Under the pieces are notes generated by a model that did not search any database, had not been told where the DNA came from, and was given only the letters and a program-made list of their open reading frames with translations. Of a stretch of DNA of 64,000 nucleotides, positions 31,937 to 45,347 are shown in pieces (position 1 is the first letter of the stretch; every line of letters begins with the position of its first letter). The translations under genes and the position numbers were made by a program. The stretch is taken from NCBI RefSeq assembly GCF_000346465.2, contig NC_034014.1:2160854-2224853 (forward strand), in the 5' to 3' direction. Source of the DNA: Prunus persica. Its lineage: Eukaryota; Streptophyta; Magnoliopsida; Rosales; Rosaceae.

Positions 31937-34900
31937 TTATGCAATTGATTTCTAGCTCATGAAATAGAATAGAGTCCGTAAAGTTGCAGACTTGGCCTTT
32001 TTGGTGATTTGTGTGGAGTGAAACACCGTCTGTGGATTTTGGGTATTGATGGGATTTTTGTTTTATCCTCCGCTTTTTTATGTTTACTTTGAATGAATGA
32101 ACGAACCAGATCATGTACTGATGTCTTCTGTCAAGAGTACATGGAGGCTCTTGCTTCTCAAAACTGTTATAATATTAACACGTGTAATAATCCTTAAAAA
32201 TATATATTAATTAAGTTAATTAATCATGTAATCTCTCATTTATCTTATACTAATCTCTTCACACGCGCTTCCGCACCTGTCAAAAGCTTATCTTTAAAAA
32301 ATTTTAAATTTATTTTAGAATTAAAAAAGAAAATGGGTAATTGTGTTCTATAAAAATAAAATTCATTATTTGATTTTTCTTTTTAAAATTTTTTTTAATA
32401 TAAAAAAGTGTGAATTTATCATATTATCCTCATTTAATTAATAATTTCAATTTTTAATGTTTACATTAATTAATGTCATTTTATGATATTTTGAATGTTT
32501 CATCATTCTCTATCTTTTGCTTTATATATATAGATAAATTAATCATATATGAGTTACGTACGTGTGCAACCAAGCCAAAGGCCTTTAATTATAGATATCC
32601 CGAATTTAAGATGAAAGTTCCAATGTGCCTAGGTCCTACATATATGATGAACACGGATGCGACTCTCCTTTGCTTCACTAATCACAACTAATCCATGAAG
32701 CCAAAGTTATTAGCGCACGTAGCCACAAATTATCGGCTAAGGTGGTCAAATTTCGGTCAATTACGAAATACCAAGCTTGATTTTGACTCTCCTTTTGGTT
32801 TCCTATTCTTTAATTTCCACTCAAACTTTTATTAGGTGACTCGTACAAGAAACGTGAGTATGTGAAAGATGGGGGCAACACTTGCTTTCAAGTTCTCATG
32901 AATTTACAGTTTAAAATGAAATACAATAGACTGAATTAAAATATGATATAAATCCAGAGGCAGCTTTCTCAAAATTTAATCTTAGTAATGACCCAAATTA
33001 AACAAGCCAATTTCTAGATCTTCAACTTCAATCATGGATGAGAAGCGTGCATGTTAAATGGGTTGGAATATTCACTATCATGGCGCCATCCATATGTCAT
33101 GAGCTGCATATACTTCTTAATGAGACATTGAGACCAAGGCTATAAGTTTTCGGGGCTAAAAACGCTATTGTTTATGCAACCCAAGTTCTGTGTTCGAATT
33201 CCCCTTCCTTAAATATCATTTGTATCAATTTAAAAAAAATAAAATCTTTTACATTTCTAGATGATTTGTGCAGTTTACAAGAATGACAACATGATTTTTT
33301 GCCCTAATTTATTCACGAGATAAGATTCTAATAGTAACACGTGTAATAATCCTTAAAAAAATGAAATCTTCTATATTTCTAGATCATTTGTATAAGTTTG
33401 ATGAAGGATTCAAGTCCTTACTTATTAAATAGAATTTATTTTTATGGACTAACAAATTAAAAAGTTGTGGACAAAATCATCTGGACCTTTGACGATCCTA
33501 CAAGGCATCCTTCTTATGTTGTGCATGGAAAGATTTTGATGTTAAAAGCCACAAAGAAAAATGGTCATAATGCTACGTGGCTTGCTGCTAAAGGATGCAA
33601 TGGAGTTGGAAATCATTTTGAATACTCTAATGACGTTGTACGACCCTCAAATATTCAAAGTCCTATGGGCCCTTTAGTGATAATTTGTGTGTTAATACGT
33701 GTCTATGTTCCTAATTACGTTATTAAATTTGATTTGGCCCAAATTTTATTTACTCCATGGAGTTTCAAATTTTGTGAATTTTGTCTTTTTTAGATTGCCA
33801 AGTATAGTAATTGAATAACACGTCTACAACTCTGTTACTTTAGAACATGGAAGGGTCACAATCCTTGAATTGCTATGCTTAGCAAAATACGACGATTAAC
33901 TTGGATTTTATTTAATTATCTTGTCGATGTGAAATCTTACATCCAAAAGATTTGACTTGTCTTTAAAATCCGAAAGCGATGTCATTTTTTTGGAACTTTT
34001 TTTTAATTGAGAGAGTCGATTATATGCTACGATTAAAACTCATACCTTCATGAGGGAGCATTTACTCTAAACCACTACACTATTAAGTCATTTGCAAAAA
34101 CTATATCATTTTAGACACAAACATAATCATAAGAAAATGCCAAACAAAGTATATGACAATTTTCTAATATTTATTCTTCTTCGATAGAACTATAGAAAGG
34201 GTACGTAATTACAAAAAAATTTAAAAATAAAACAAAAATATTCTCGCCGTCACAAAACATTATGAGAAGAGGTCCCGGTATTTTCTTTCAAAATATGACC
34301 TACCAAATTGTCTGTTGTTGGTTCATGTGAAGAAAAAAGAAGTAAGCATAGTACTTAGTAGCAGGATAAGTAACGGTAAAAAATTTAGATGTTGGATAGC
34401 AAGCCAGAATGGTGTGGCCTACATGAAAAACACAACTCAAAAGAAGGTCCATGGATGGAACTCCAAAATAATGCAGCTACTGATGGGATTAGGTGGCCAA
34501 CCGCTTAGCACAAAAATGTCACAGGGCACTGTACCCGCCAGAATTCAAATTAACAAATGCTTAAACACAAATTACTAAGCTTAAGTTTCAAATTAACACT
34601 TTATCTCTCATCCAATTAACTCTGAAAACGAGATATCAACTTAAAATTTTTTTAAAAATATCTTTGCTTTTCTCCTAATTTTCTATTGCAGTGCAGATAA
34701 AGATAGATTTGCAGTTGAAGCAGCCAAGTAGCTCTCAACTTTTGCTTACTTAATAAACAAACGCAGGAGGGAAGTTAGGCCAACGGTTAGCTTCCTTCCC
34801 TCCAAACCTTCTGATTCTCTTTGAATCAAAGCAAAGCCCTTTAGCAGTTGGATTTTTGGTCACCGTCTGAAGACCCAACTTCACCTTTCTGACATGCTCT

Positions 34901-35626
34901 TCACACCCATCTGCTGGCTGCTCCTGTTACTCAATCCCCCCTTTTATAGACTTCAGTTTCTTTCATTCTGTTCATGTTGAGGTCCATCCTTCGATACCCA
35001 ACAAAGCTTTTGACCTCTTCTGCATGTTTTGTGCTTCTGGGGTGAGAGATTGAAGTCTTGAAAGTGTTTGGGTTTGTGGGTTTTTGAAAAAATTGATGGA
35101 AAGGTGATTAATTTTCTGGGTTATTCAATTTGAGGTAATATATCCAAGGAATCCATAAGAAGTTTGTGCCTAAGTGAGTTTTGTAAGCATAAAGCTGTAA
35201 GCTTTATTTGGATTGGGATACTTAGAGTTGGTTTTAGAGGAGAGAGATTTTCTTAGTATCTGATCACCTGGGGTTTTGAGCTGCTGTTGTTGGTTCCAAG
35301 CTGAAGCCTGAAGCTTTAAGGCCTTGGAGATACAAGCTTCTAGATCCACTGCTTTTGGATGCTCAACCCAAATGGTATTTTTCACCTTTTGCTTCATTGA
35401 GCTCTCATGCATGACAATTACTGAAGAAAACATGAAAGTTGCATGAATATCCTAATACAACGCTTCCTTCCACAAAGCCAACTGCAAGGCACATATTTGT
35501 GAAAATTCCCAGCACAACTTTTATGATACAAGTCTCATATATTTCATGTTAGTCTCCAAATTTCAGTTCACACCATATATCACTTTTCTAAATCCATATA
35601 TATAGCGGCCAGTAGAATCATTCTCG
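31601..35626. other. Long AT-rich spacer; unrecognised ORF at 33,467-33,793
   Basis: A CT microsatellite lies at about 31,892-31,932. A short motif (ACACGTGTAATAATCCTTAAAAA) is repeated at about 32,178 and 33,340. The only ORF with protein-like composition is 33,467-33,793 on the plus strand (DDPTRHPSYVVHGKILMLKA...GNHFEYSNDVVRPSN). I do not recognise it, and it may be an exon fragment. The last kilobase before 35,627 should hold the promoter and leader of the RING gene. Confidence 0.35.
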
Positions 35627-36940
35627 ATGAATACCCGTTACCTTTTTCCATCAGAGCCCATGTGTAACTCTGCTGGCAGTGCGGTTTCATTTTCATCAAC
35701 TTCTCCAGGAGATGATCGGACGGCTGTTAGTGTAATCAGAACAAGGTCCTCTAGAGCTCCCCCTTCTTCATTCTTAATGAGAATGGCTATGAGAATATCA
35801 AGAGCAAGGTGGTTCATCTTCTTAAGAAGAGTATTCCACTACCAAAATGGTTCAAGGTCTGATCTTGGGTCAAACCCTTTCAATTCCAGCACTTGGATGA
35901 TGCTGGAATTTATTGCTTTGGTTGTTCAAATAAGTATCACCACAATTACTTTGGCTGTTTCAAAGAAGGAGAGGCCGGTTTGGCCTATGAGAATTTGGAT
36001 TGTTGGGTATGATATTGGTTGTTTTCTCAATTTGCTGGTGCTCTTCGGGCGTTACAGGCTACTTTATTTGTCTCAAGGAGATGGTTTCAACCTCTCTGAC
36101 ATGGAACAGCAGAGAAGCACTGAAGAATCCAGGTACTTTTTCTAGGCTTCCGTTACTTCCTTTTAGTTATTATGGTTGTGATGAAAGATTTGGATACATA
36201 TTTGTAGAGTAAAATATATGGAAACTTGCACATCTCAAATTCTGATATATGGTGTAACTTACAGGACCACACATTTGATGAACAGGTGTAGGACCTCACT
36301 TGAGCTATTCTTTGCAATATGGTTTGTAATGGGTAATGTTTGGGTCTTCGATTCTCGCTTTAGTTCATTTCCTGGAGCTCCAAAACTCCATGTGCTCTGC
36401 ATCTCTCTGCTTGCTTGGAATGCCATCAGCTACTCTTTTCCCTTCCTGCTGTTTGTGCTGCTATGCTGCTGTGTTCCCCTAATGAGCAGCCTGCTTGGAT
36501 ACAACATGAACATGGGGTCCATTGATAAAGCAGCATCTGATGACCAAATTTCTCAGCTTCCCAGCTGGAGATATAAAGAAGTTAACACCAAAGTAGAGCT
36601 CGGAAATGATTGTGATTCAGGATGCCTTGCAAATGAAGATCCAGTAAGTCATAGTTATACATACAAAACTAAATCTGGCCTTGCTTTGCAAATAGTATGC
36701 GTCCTGCTTGGGGTTTCTTCACACATGAGAATCTTGGTTTCTCCTCTATAAGGCTGATTAGTTTGTCTCTTAATCCTTTTCTTGTGTTTACAGGATTGCT
36801 GTATTTGCCTGGCTAAATATAAAGACACGGAAGAAGTAAGGCAGTTGCCATGTTCGCATATGTTTCACCTCAAGTGCGTTGATCAGTGGCTCAGGATCAT
36901 ATCTTGTTGTCCTCTTTGCAAGCAAGAACTGCAGAGATAG
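35627..36940 (+). CDS. RING-H2 membrane-anchored E3 ubiquitin ligase, 3 exons, 343 aa
   Basis: Exons 35627-36132, 36265-36643 and 36794-36940 join in frame (506+379+147 nt). The order is a Ser-rich N-terminus (MNTRYLFPSEPMC...), several membrane helices (MMLEFIALVVQISITTITLA; LELFFAIWFVMGNVWVF; LCISLLAWNAIS...LLFVLLCCCVPLMSSLL), a linker, and a C-terminal RING-H2 finger CCICLAKYKDTEEVRQLPCS followed by HMFHLKCVDQW and CCPLC. The RING recruits an E2 and passes ubiquitin to a membrane-associated target. The architecture and the NKCRTSLELFFAIWF-like segment match the Arabidopsis RIE1/At1g12760/At4g11680 group, and the length is typical. Exon 2 starts at 36,265 (ACAG|GACCACAC) because this keeps phase and the conserved THLMNRCRTS. 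Targets are unknown. Confidence 0.9.
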
Positions 36941-39526
36941 GAAACAAGACATCAAATTGACTGAGCTTTGTTTTTTTTCCTTTTTTCTTTTCTTATACTT
37001 TTGGTGTGATTTTTACATGGTTACTCGAGCGAGTTTATTGCTTGTACAGTGGAGCTCACCAGTAACCAAACTATACCTAAGTTTATAATCTTTGAATATA
37101 CAAACAGCGAGAGAATGATGTCGGTATCTTTGATTTTCCTTTTCTGCAATATTTACCAAAAACACTTTCTTTTTGAATTTTTATTGGTATGTGGAATACA
37201 TGTACATACAAATGCACTAAAGAAAAGAATGCATCAATCTTTGTAATGATCTCAAAAGTTTGAGCTTTAATATATGGTACTTTTCTACAGTCTCTATGCT
37301 TTTCTGTTTGTACTTCAATGTGTTGGCTGTTCTGAAAATCTACTTCAAACAATAGCAGCAAGAATTATTAATATGAAGCAAAGTTGTGCTCAATGAGAAT
37401 TTTCAATCTGTAGGAAATTCTGGATGTTGATTCTTGTGTACCATCTCAGTCAGATTAGTCATAGACTTGGCAAATGCAAATCATTCTAGTTGAACCAAAT
37501 GCAAAGCTACCTGCCCATATTATTTCTCCAAAAGAAATAAGTAAATAAAATCCAAAATTATGGCCTTAAAGCTAATTCAGACAAAAGTAGAATCAACATG
37601 TAAAGGCCAAGTCCTATGCAAACCAGTAGATTAAGCCGGTTGATCAAGGCAATGACTCTGCTTTAAGTTCAAATCACCTTTCCTGCAGATTAGATTAATT
37701 TAAAGCAATTGAGACTATCGCTGAGTTTTAAGAGATTTTTATTCACCAAAAAGACTTTTTTTTTTCTTTTTACTTGATCATAAAAAATACCCTGTTATTG
37801 ACACACACACACAAAACAGAGGCCCAAAACAAACGGACTCCATGCAAATCATCCCCAAGTATCAAAACCACAGAAACGGGGCTTCATGTTCAGACAAACG
37901 GGCTCTTTTATAAAAACTGAGCCCATGCAAATCAAATCTCTATATGAGCTGGCGCTGTTGTTAACCATCAGTTAGGTTATAGTTAATTGACAGTTGGTTA
38001 GGTTAACTCTATCTAAGGTATAGAAATTGTATCTTGTTCTTTGTGAAAGAAATAATATCATTGTTGTTGTTTGACTATCAATGTTATCGAGAAAATGTTG
38101 TTATGTTTTTCGGTTTAGATTGGTGCATTAGATACTAAGTCATATTAGGTTTGATAAAAGTTTAAATGAAGTTGTATCTTAAGGCTCAAAACTTAGTGAA
38201 ATAAAGAAGAGTTTTGAGGCTTATTAAGGGGTCTTATTTTATTTCCATTTATGCGTGAACTGATTAAGTGGGCTTGGAAGATAAGTCAAGTCAGCCCTCG
38301 ATGATGAGTAGAGACGACTTAACCTAATCCTATATAAGCTAAAGGCCCTGCTCTCATCAGACATGTTCTCTAAACCTATTCTCATCATAAAAAGAGAGCT
38401 GAAACAAATTCTGAGAGAGAACAGAAGTCTTGAGCTGCTCCTGTTCTTGCTAGAATTGCTGCTGCTACGGATTGAATAAGTTCAAAAACTGTGTACTCAA
38501 GAAAGATGGCTACAGTTTTGTGTATTAAAGAAATCTAACATATAATTCCATCAATAGTTAACAGCCAAGCCTAGTGCCAGTTCATATAAAGATTCCCATA
38601 ATTAACCTACGTGTCTAGTGGTTGGCAGAGTTTAATGACGACGCCGTTTTTGTAGAGATGGCTTGGGGGTTGACTTGGCAGTTGGCTCCCCAATTTTGAC
38701 AAGTATAATGGTTTGGTGAGATGGCAATAAAGTTGAGATGCCCAAAGTTCACTTAGATGGGCAACATAAGCTAAGTCCACCTATGTTGTTCCCTAATTTG
38801 TCTTTTTTTGTTTCTTTTAAAATAAAAACATAAGTGACCTTTTCACCAAAATAACATATCTGAACACCTTTTAAAAATATTGAAAATACTTTAGTTAAAA
38901 ACACTATAATTAGAGTAAATTAATAATACCAAACAGAAATTAATCACACTATAAGTTGAAAAATACCAATTAGTATGTGCAGAGCGCGTGCTAATAAACT
39001 AGTAACCATAATAAATTTGATTTTATTTAGAATTTTTTTTAAAAATAATTCTTAGATTTCATCTCTTGTCTATTTTATGCGATGTGATTTATTGAGAAAA
39101 GTCCAATGTAGATATAAATTCTTGTATCGAATTTTAACTATAGTATCTCTCTTTCTATTTGTTTTAAATTTTAAAATATTTAAAGTTTCATGCGGTATAT
39201 ATTTCTTTTTATTTCAAAACTGAATTCTTTTGAAAAGTATGCTGTTCTTAATAAATAGTTTGTATAAGACCAAATTATTATAAATTGGATATTATACATG
39301 AAAAATGCTCCTACAGTAAAGCCAATTCATTAGAAGAAAAGTTCTTTTAAATTCTTCATATAAATATTTGCAAGTACATTTTAATTAGTTATCAAACAGC
39401 CCACCAGATGTGACTGGTTGCCCAACTCTATATGGTTCAAAGCTTGCGGCTGGCGTTACAAGACTCTCCTATTTCCTACATTCTCGTTTAAAGCTCAAGC
39501 TCACACCTTTTGTATTCTCATTCCAA

Positions 39527-39568
<42 letters not shown>

Positions 39569-39584
39569 CTTGTGTGTGGAAAAA
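36941..39584. other. Spacer; LTR-like piece near 37,950-38,575
   Basis: 3' end of the RING gene, then AT-rich intergenic DNA. A stretch beginning TGTTGTTAACCATCAGTTAGG (37,948) and ending ATAGTTAACA (about 38,574) reads like an old copia LTR, including GTGTATTAAAGAAATCTAACA near its end. No matching target duplication is found (GCTGT versus GCCAA), so I do not call it an element. A CT microsatellite at about 39,530-39,565 lies in the leader of the next gene. Confidence 0.35.
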
Positions 39585-42500
39585 ATGAGTGATTTAAGGT
39601 CTAAATTCTTGGAGGTCTACTCTGTTTTGAAATCTGAACTTCTCAATGACCCTGCTTTCGAATTCACGGACGTTTCTCGTCAATGGGTTGATCGGGTATT
39701 TCCATCTATCTCTGTATTATGCTTATAATTCATGTCTCAATGTGTGCATAGCTTTGAAAGATGGAGTTTTTATTATTATTTATTTTCAATGCTCTGTTAC
39801 ATTCAGTTAAGTTTTGTAGATTTCCCTTTTTGTTGGTTTTTTTTAATAATGTAATAGGGTGTTACCTGGGTTTTGGAAGGAATCTTTCACTTTGGTGAAA
39901 GAAAATTAATTGAATCGAGCAAAATTTATTTTTTGGCTGAAAACTTTGATGGGATACTTTTGTTAGACAAAGATTGTTGAGATTCAGTTCAAATTTTATA
40001 AGAATGTTGGTATTGGGAGTGGCTTGAAAGCTTTTCTTTTTGGTCAGAGTAAGACAACATTGCTTGCTGCCATTGTTTGTTTGGCTTTTTTGTTCCACAT
40101 GAACCACCCGATCCCATAATACTCAAGACACTCAATTACCATGATTTAGTTCAGATTCAGAGCAAGAAACCTTGCAGTCTTATATCTTATTGTGAATACC
40201 AATCTCGAAAATAAAAAGGGAAAATTAAAAAGAAGAGAAAAGTTATACCAGTTACTTCTGATTACTGATTGACAAATATACAATTAAGATGTAATACATA
40301 ATTATCAAAGGATTATATTAATGCAAATGTTAAAATGAATCGATGTGCTGAGTCGATATTTAGTCCAAACATTGAAGAGGGTACAATGGGAGATGCTCCA
40401 GGTTGTCTTTAAGGTGTAACATGACATGCTGTACCTTGTAGATTCGTCACGTTGACTTACATGTGAGATGAGATATAGCAACCATAGTCGTGTCTGAACC
40501 ATAGGCAAGATCTCCTTTTGTGCATGATTTGTCCATCCTGAAGGGGCAATCGTATTAGCATTCGTAGATCCTCACATGCATATCTCTGTTTGTGTGTGTC
40601 TGTGTGTGTGTTTGAAGTCCAAGGGGTGTATTTTTCTTTACACTACGCTGTGGCACAAGTTTATTCTCAAATTTTCTGTTGCTCTTAATCACTTTAGTTC
40701 CTATTTCACACTGATATTTGTATTGCTTGGGTTAAGTAAAGCTCGAGTCAAGTGTATGTCCTATTTGAATGTTTGTGTCCCTTTTGTTGCAGATGCTGGA
40801 CTACAATGTGCCAGGAGGTAGAGACATGTTACATTTTCTGATTTTTCTTCGAGCTCTTTGTGATAGAACTTCTGCTCATAAACTTGTACCATGGCAGGAA
40901 AGCTGAATCGAGGTTTATCCGTAATTGACAGCCTAAAGTTACTTAAGGATGGAAGGGAGCTAATGGATGATGAAATTTTTCTGTCATCAGCACTTGGTTG
41001 GTGTATTGAATGGGTATGTCTACATAGCGACTCCTGCCATTTTTCTTTCCCCCTTCTCTTCTCATTTAGTATCAATCACAATGGTTATCATACCTCAGCA
41101 ATTCTGCTCTTTTGCAGCTTCAAGCATATTTTCTCGTTCTTGATGATATCATGGATAGCTCTCATACACGTAGGGGTCAGCCCTGCTGGTTCAGACTATC
41201 AAAGGTGTGAGCCTCTACCAAGAGTGATTCTTTTCCTTGTACAGTTCTCTTTTTAATTGCTTTGAAAATTCTAACTTCCATTGTTGTTAATATTAGATTG
41301 GAATGATTGCTGTGAATGATGGCATACTACTGCGCAACCATATCCCGAGAGTTCTCAAAAATCACTTTAAGGGAAAGCCCTACTATGTGGATCTGCTAGA
41401 TTTATTTAATGAGGTAGGGATGTCTTTACATAGACATTAGACCAGGACCACTAAGTTGTTTTTTTCTTTTTAACCATCCATCAATCATCGACATTGATAT
41501 GCAGGTGGAATTTCAAACAGCCCATGGACAATTGATAGACTTAATTACCACTCATGAAGGAGAGAAAGATCTGTCTAAGTACTCATTGGCACTGTAAGTG
41601 AAAATTGAGATGGTTTGTATCTTATATAAATTATTTTCAATTAAATCTATTTACTTTTTCTAAATCTAAAATGGTTGTGTAATCATGCAGTCACCGCCGC
41701 ATCGTTCAGTACAAAACTGCTTATTACTCATTTTACCTTCCAGTGAGTACAAATTCCTTTCTATGCATTCATTTTCATCTTTATGGTCAAAGTGCCTCTA
41801 AAAAGGTTGATGGTCAATTTGTCTTTAGAGATGTTTACAACCGATGGTTGCCTGTGTAGATGAAAAATTGCTGTCTTTATTGTCGTGTAATGTAAGGCTG
41901 TTCATGTCTAGGATTTTTTCTCTATGTGAATGGAACTGCGACTTGTGAAGAATTTTCTGGTTGCTGATGGTCATATATTGAAGTAGTTCATAACCTCTAT
42001 AGAGCAGAGTTCTTGATTTTCTTTTTGTTCTCTCTAAAAGAAGTTGGTTTCAGTTCCTCCAAGTTACAAATGACTCATTTTGTAGAGTCTTGCTAGATTC
42101 TTGTCATTTTATCTTCCTAAACACCTGAAACCATATAAAATAATGAAACTAACATTTTCTATATAATTGCTATTTCTAGTTATATTTAAAAGCATGCTTA
42201 TTCATGCCTGGATTTAGTGAATGTTCTTTTAGATATCTTGCTTATGGCCAATGTATGCACTCAGGTAGCATGCGCGTTGCTAATGGCAGGCGAAGATCTT
42301 GAAAGCCATGTTGATGTGAAGAATATTCTTATTGAAATGGGAACCTATTTTCAAGTACAGGTAATAGTTAATATAACATAATAGCTGATAAACTGTAGGA
42401 AGACTAGGAAAAAAAGAGAGGGATGCCAAAACTACAGCTCCAAGATCAATCTATGACCACTGTTTTTTTTTTCTTCCTTCATTATGTCTTCCCGGCAATC

Positions 42501-43236
42501 AAGCAGCATATATTTCTCTATTGCCCTTTTTTGCTTTGTTTAACTAAATGATACGCTGATGTATTTCGTAGGATGATTATTTGGACTGCTTTGGTGATCC
42601 CGAAGTGATTGGCAAGGTGTGTTGTTGAGCTATATTCATTTGGCTTTTGTTCATGCAATTCCCTACCATCAGAGAGTTATGAGAGATCTAACTGTTTGTC
42701 CTTTGAAATATTAGGTTGGGACAGATATTCAAGACTTCAAGTGCTCTTGGTTGGTTGTGAAAGCTTTAGAACTTTCCAACGAGGGACAAAAGAAACTATT
42801 ACATGTAAGCAAGAAAATTTAATTTCTATAAATCGTATACTATGTCCTGGTGTTATAATTTTTGACTATATTTATCTGATTTGTGTTATGTTACCAGGAG
42901 AACTACGGGAAAGATGATCAAACATGTATTGAAAAAGTAAAAGAGCTATATAAAGTCCTTGATATTCAGGTTATTCTCCCTGTCTACTCTTTCAGCTTTA
43001 CATTTTCTGGGAGCAATAGGTTTATCAAGAGTTTGCTTCTTTTGCATATTTCTTGAGTTGGAACCAATCATTTAATGTTAACATTGCATTTAACTTGGGG
43101 TTTGTAGGGTGTATTTTTGGAGTATGAGAGCAGCAGTTATCAGAAACTTACAAAATCCATTGAATCTCATTCAAGTAAAGCGGTACAGGCAGTGTTGAAA
43201 TCATTCCTGGCAAAGATATACAAGAGGCAAAAGTAA
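39585..43236 (+). CDS. FPS: Farnesyl diphosphate synthase, 12 exons, 342 aa
   Basis: Condenses DMAPP with two IPP to make farnesyl diphosphate, the cytosolic precursor of sterols, sesquiterpenes and farnesyl groups. Exons: 39585-39695, 40793-40817, 40898-41013, 41118-41204, 41297-41413, 41505-41593, 41691-41742, 42265-42360, 42572-42616, 42715-42804, 42898-42969, 43108-43236. All phases agree (1,029 nt). The first aspartate-rich motif is [19 protein letters not shown] (DDIMD at 93-97) and the second [10 protein letters not shown] (DDYLD at 232-236). They bind the Mg2+-diphosphate. The end ...AKIYKRQK is the usual basic C-terminus. The length of 342 is standard for plant FPS. There is no transit peptide before [12 protein letters not shown], so this is the cytosolic form. 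All catalytic parts appear intact. Twelve exons, including a 25-nt exon 2, fits plant FPS genes. Confidence 0.97.
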
Positions 43237-43860
43237 CAAACGAAGGAAGCAGAATAAAGGATGACGAAGAAAGAAGAATAAAAGAAAAGGGCAAAATGTG
43301 TTTGTAACCCATCTAGATCCTTTAGTTTTCCTGCTTTGGCTCTCTCAAGAAAAACTCACCTGCTGAATTGATTAGGCAAAATTTGCAAATTTTGGTGACT
43401 ATTTTATCATTGTATTTTAAAATGTGTTGTAAAACTGATTTCATCTTTTTGGTCTTAAAAGTATTATAGGCCTATAGATCACTGCTCACCCAGAAATTAC
43501 TCCTCAATCAAAATTGCTTTAGCATTATTGAAAGAAAAAAAAAAACTTGAAGCTGCTGTGCTCTATTGGACATTTCCTGTTACTCCAACCAAGATCATTG
43601 TGATATTAGCATTGATATGTCAAATGCATCAATTAGGCACATGCCATGTTATCAACACTACTGTATCCACAGGTAAAGTTACTTCCTGTGACCCCAGCTT
43701 CAACCACTATTAACCAGCTAATTTACACCCCTGCCTCCCCGAAGAAAAATTAACTTACTTTCCTGTCTTAGTGCAGCTCCCTGCACTGGCAAGCAAAGCT
43801 TCTGTGATGGGCGGAGCCTATTGAGCTGTGTCTTATAGGGCTTACCTGTAACAGGGTTAC

Positions 43861-43911
<51 letters not shown>

Positions 43912-45023
43912 TCTTCATCTCTTTCAGAAATTATGTGAGGGAAGGTGCAATAGGATTGTTCCGTACAAGTTTTTTCCTGCACTTTCATGCATGCGTTTAT
44001 GCACATAACAAAGAATCCAAATTAAGATGCACAGAGCTAAACATACATGAAGTACGAAACCTATATTCCTCGTTTCAGTCATATATTCATCCTCAACATC
44101 TCAAACAAATGAAACACCATTGACTAGTCTGCATAACATGGAACAATTGACTAATCCACCCAAATATGTGTGTATTTTCTTTTAGTCTCCATTTTTTTTC
44201 CAAATAAAAAATTCAGAATCACTAACCATTTGGGTTAATTTTAGAATGGAAGGAGATTGTCTATTTTTATGAATTGAGTTCTACTGTGTATTATCCAACG
44301 GTGCTTTTCGCTTAGAAAGCTGTTTATTCTTGGACATGTATGAGTTGGTTTTCATGGTATTATCTATTTGGAACAAAAATAAAAAGAGATACCAAAAATG
44401 GAAATTAGTGGCTACAAACTTCTGATCAAGGAGTTACCACAAATTTGCAACTGCAAAGTAGAGGTGGTTGGAAATTGAAACAAAAAATTCAGCTATTTGA
44501 AGACTGCTGCCAAATTTGTTGATATTTGTCATTAAGATTTTTTCCTCTTTGTTAAGGGGGTGGGGAAAGATAAATGTGAAACACCTTCTTTCACCATCTC
44601 ACCCTTCTCCTTGCTACAAGCCAGAAAACATCTTGCCTGGCGATTGGGGAAGATTTTCTGCCATTTCCAAGTCCCACATCTGAACAAAGAGGTGACATTG
44701 CATGTCTTTTGTGTGAATTTAAGTTTCAGATTGATTAATTGATAGTCCCATCTTATCTTCTGGTTTCATGAGAAGCTAAGAATTTCAATATTCTATCTAT
44801 TCTGCCTCTCTTATCTTTCCTCTTTCTGTAATTAATATTTGTGATTGAAAACCACATTGATTGATAAAACAGTAACATTTGCAATTGCATCATCCGAAAT
44901 GATACAGAAAATGTTCAATGTGTGAGGCATTTTGGCATGTTTTATATGTGACATATATATGTAGATGTTAATTATATTGTCAATTGTTTCATTTTTCTTT
45001 TTTCTTGAAGTTGACAGACAAAA
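43237..45023. other. Spacer with CT microsatellite; leader of the next gene
   Basis: 3' untranslated region of FPS, then AT-rich DNA without a recognisable gene. A long (CT)n run occupies about 43,863-43,907. An acceptor-like TTTTTTCTTGAAG before the next start suggests that its leader contains an intron. Confidence 0.4.
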
Positions 45024-45347
45024 ATGGCTGAAAAGGTAGAACAAAATCCCCGAACCCCAAGGATCAAGTGCAAGGGTCAAAACCTAACCATACCAGAATT
45101 TAGCATAGAGGATTTCAAGAAGCATTCTCATATGCTTGCTTCCCCAACATCACAAGATGCTTCAAAATCAAGGTGGAAGAATTGCCTCTGCTCCCCAACC
45201 ACTCATGCTGGTTCCTTCCGCTGCAGGCACCACAGAACTTCGAGCTTCGGCTCCGGCCTCAATCGGGGAGCCTCCGTTGGCTCGAACCTCTCGGAGCTGG
45301 GGGCTCGCAAGTCTAGCCCCCTTAGTGATTCAGTCCCTGCCCAATAA
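45024..45347 (+). CDS. Small plant serine-rich protein, 107 aa
   Basis: Single open exon starting MAEKVEQNPRTPRIKCKGQN. The centre reads WKNCLCSPTTHAGSFRCRHH followed by RTSSFGSG and a Ser/Gly-rich end (SNLSELGARKSSPLSDSVPAQ). The CLCSPTTHPGSFRCR..H motif defines a small plant family annotated as serine-rich protein-related (Arabidopsis At5g25280 type), whose function is not known. There is no signal peptide or membrane helix. The conserved Cys/His set could bind metal, but this is speculation. The start has an AAAAATGGC context, good for plants. Confidence 0.75.
   Translation: MAEKVEQNPRTPRIKCKGQNLTIPEFSIEDFKKHSHMLASPTSQDASKSRWKNCLCSPTTHAGSFRCRHHRTSSFGSGLNRGASVGSNLSELGARKSSPLSDSVPAQ

Noticed and set aside
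33467..33793. 108-codon ORF as a gene
   Set aside because: Protein-like but unrecognised, without splice or start evidence; noted under the spacer entry only.
37948..38574. LTR with TGTTGTTAACC...GTTAACA ends
   Set aside because: Flanking five bases do not match and no second copy is in the window; kept only as LTR-like DNA.
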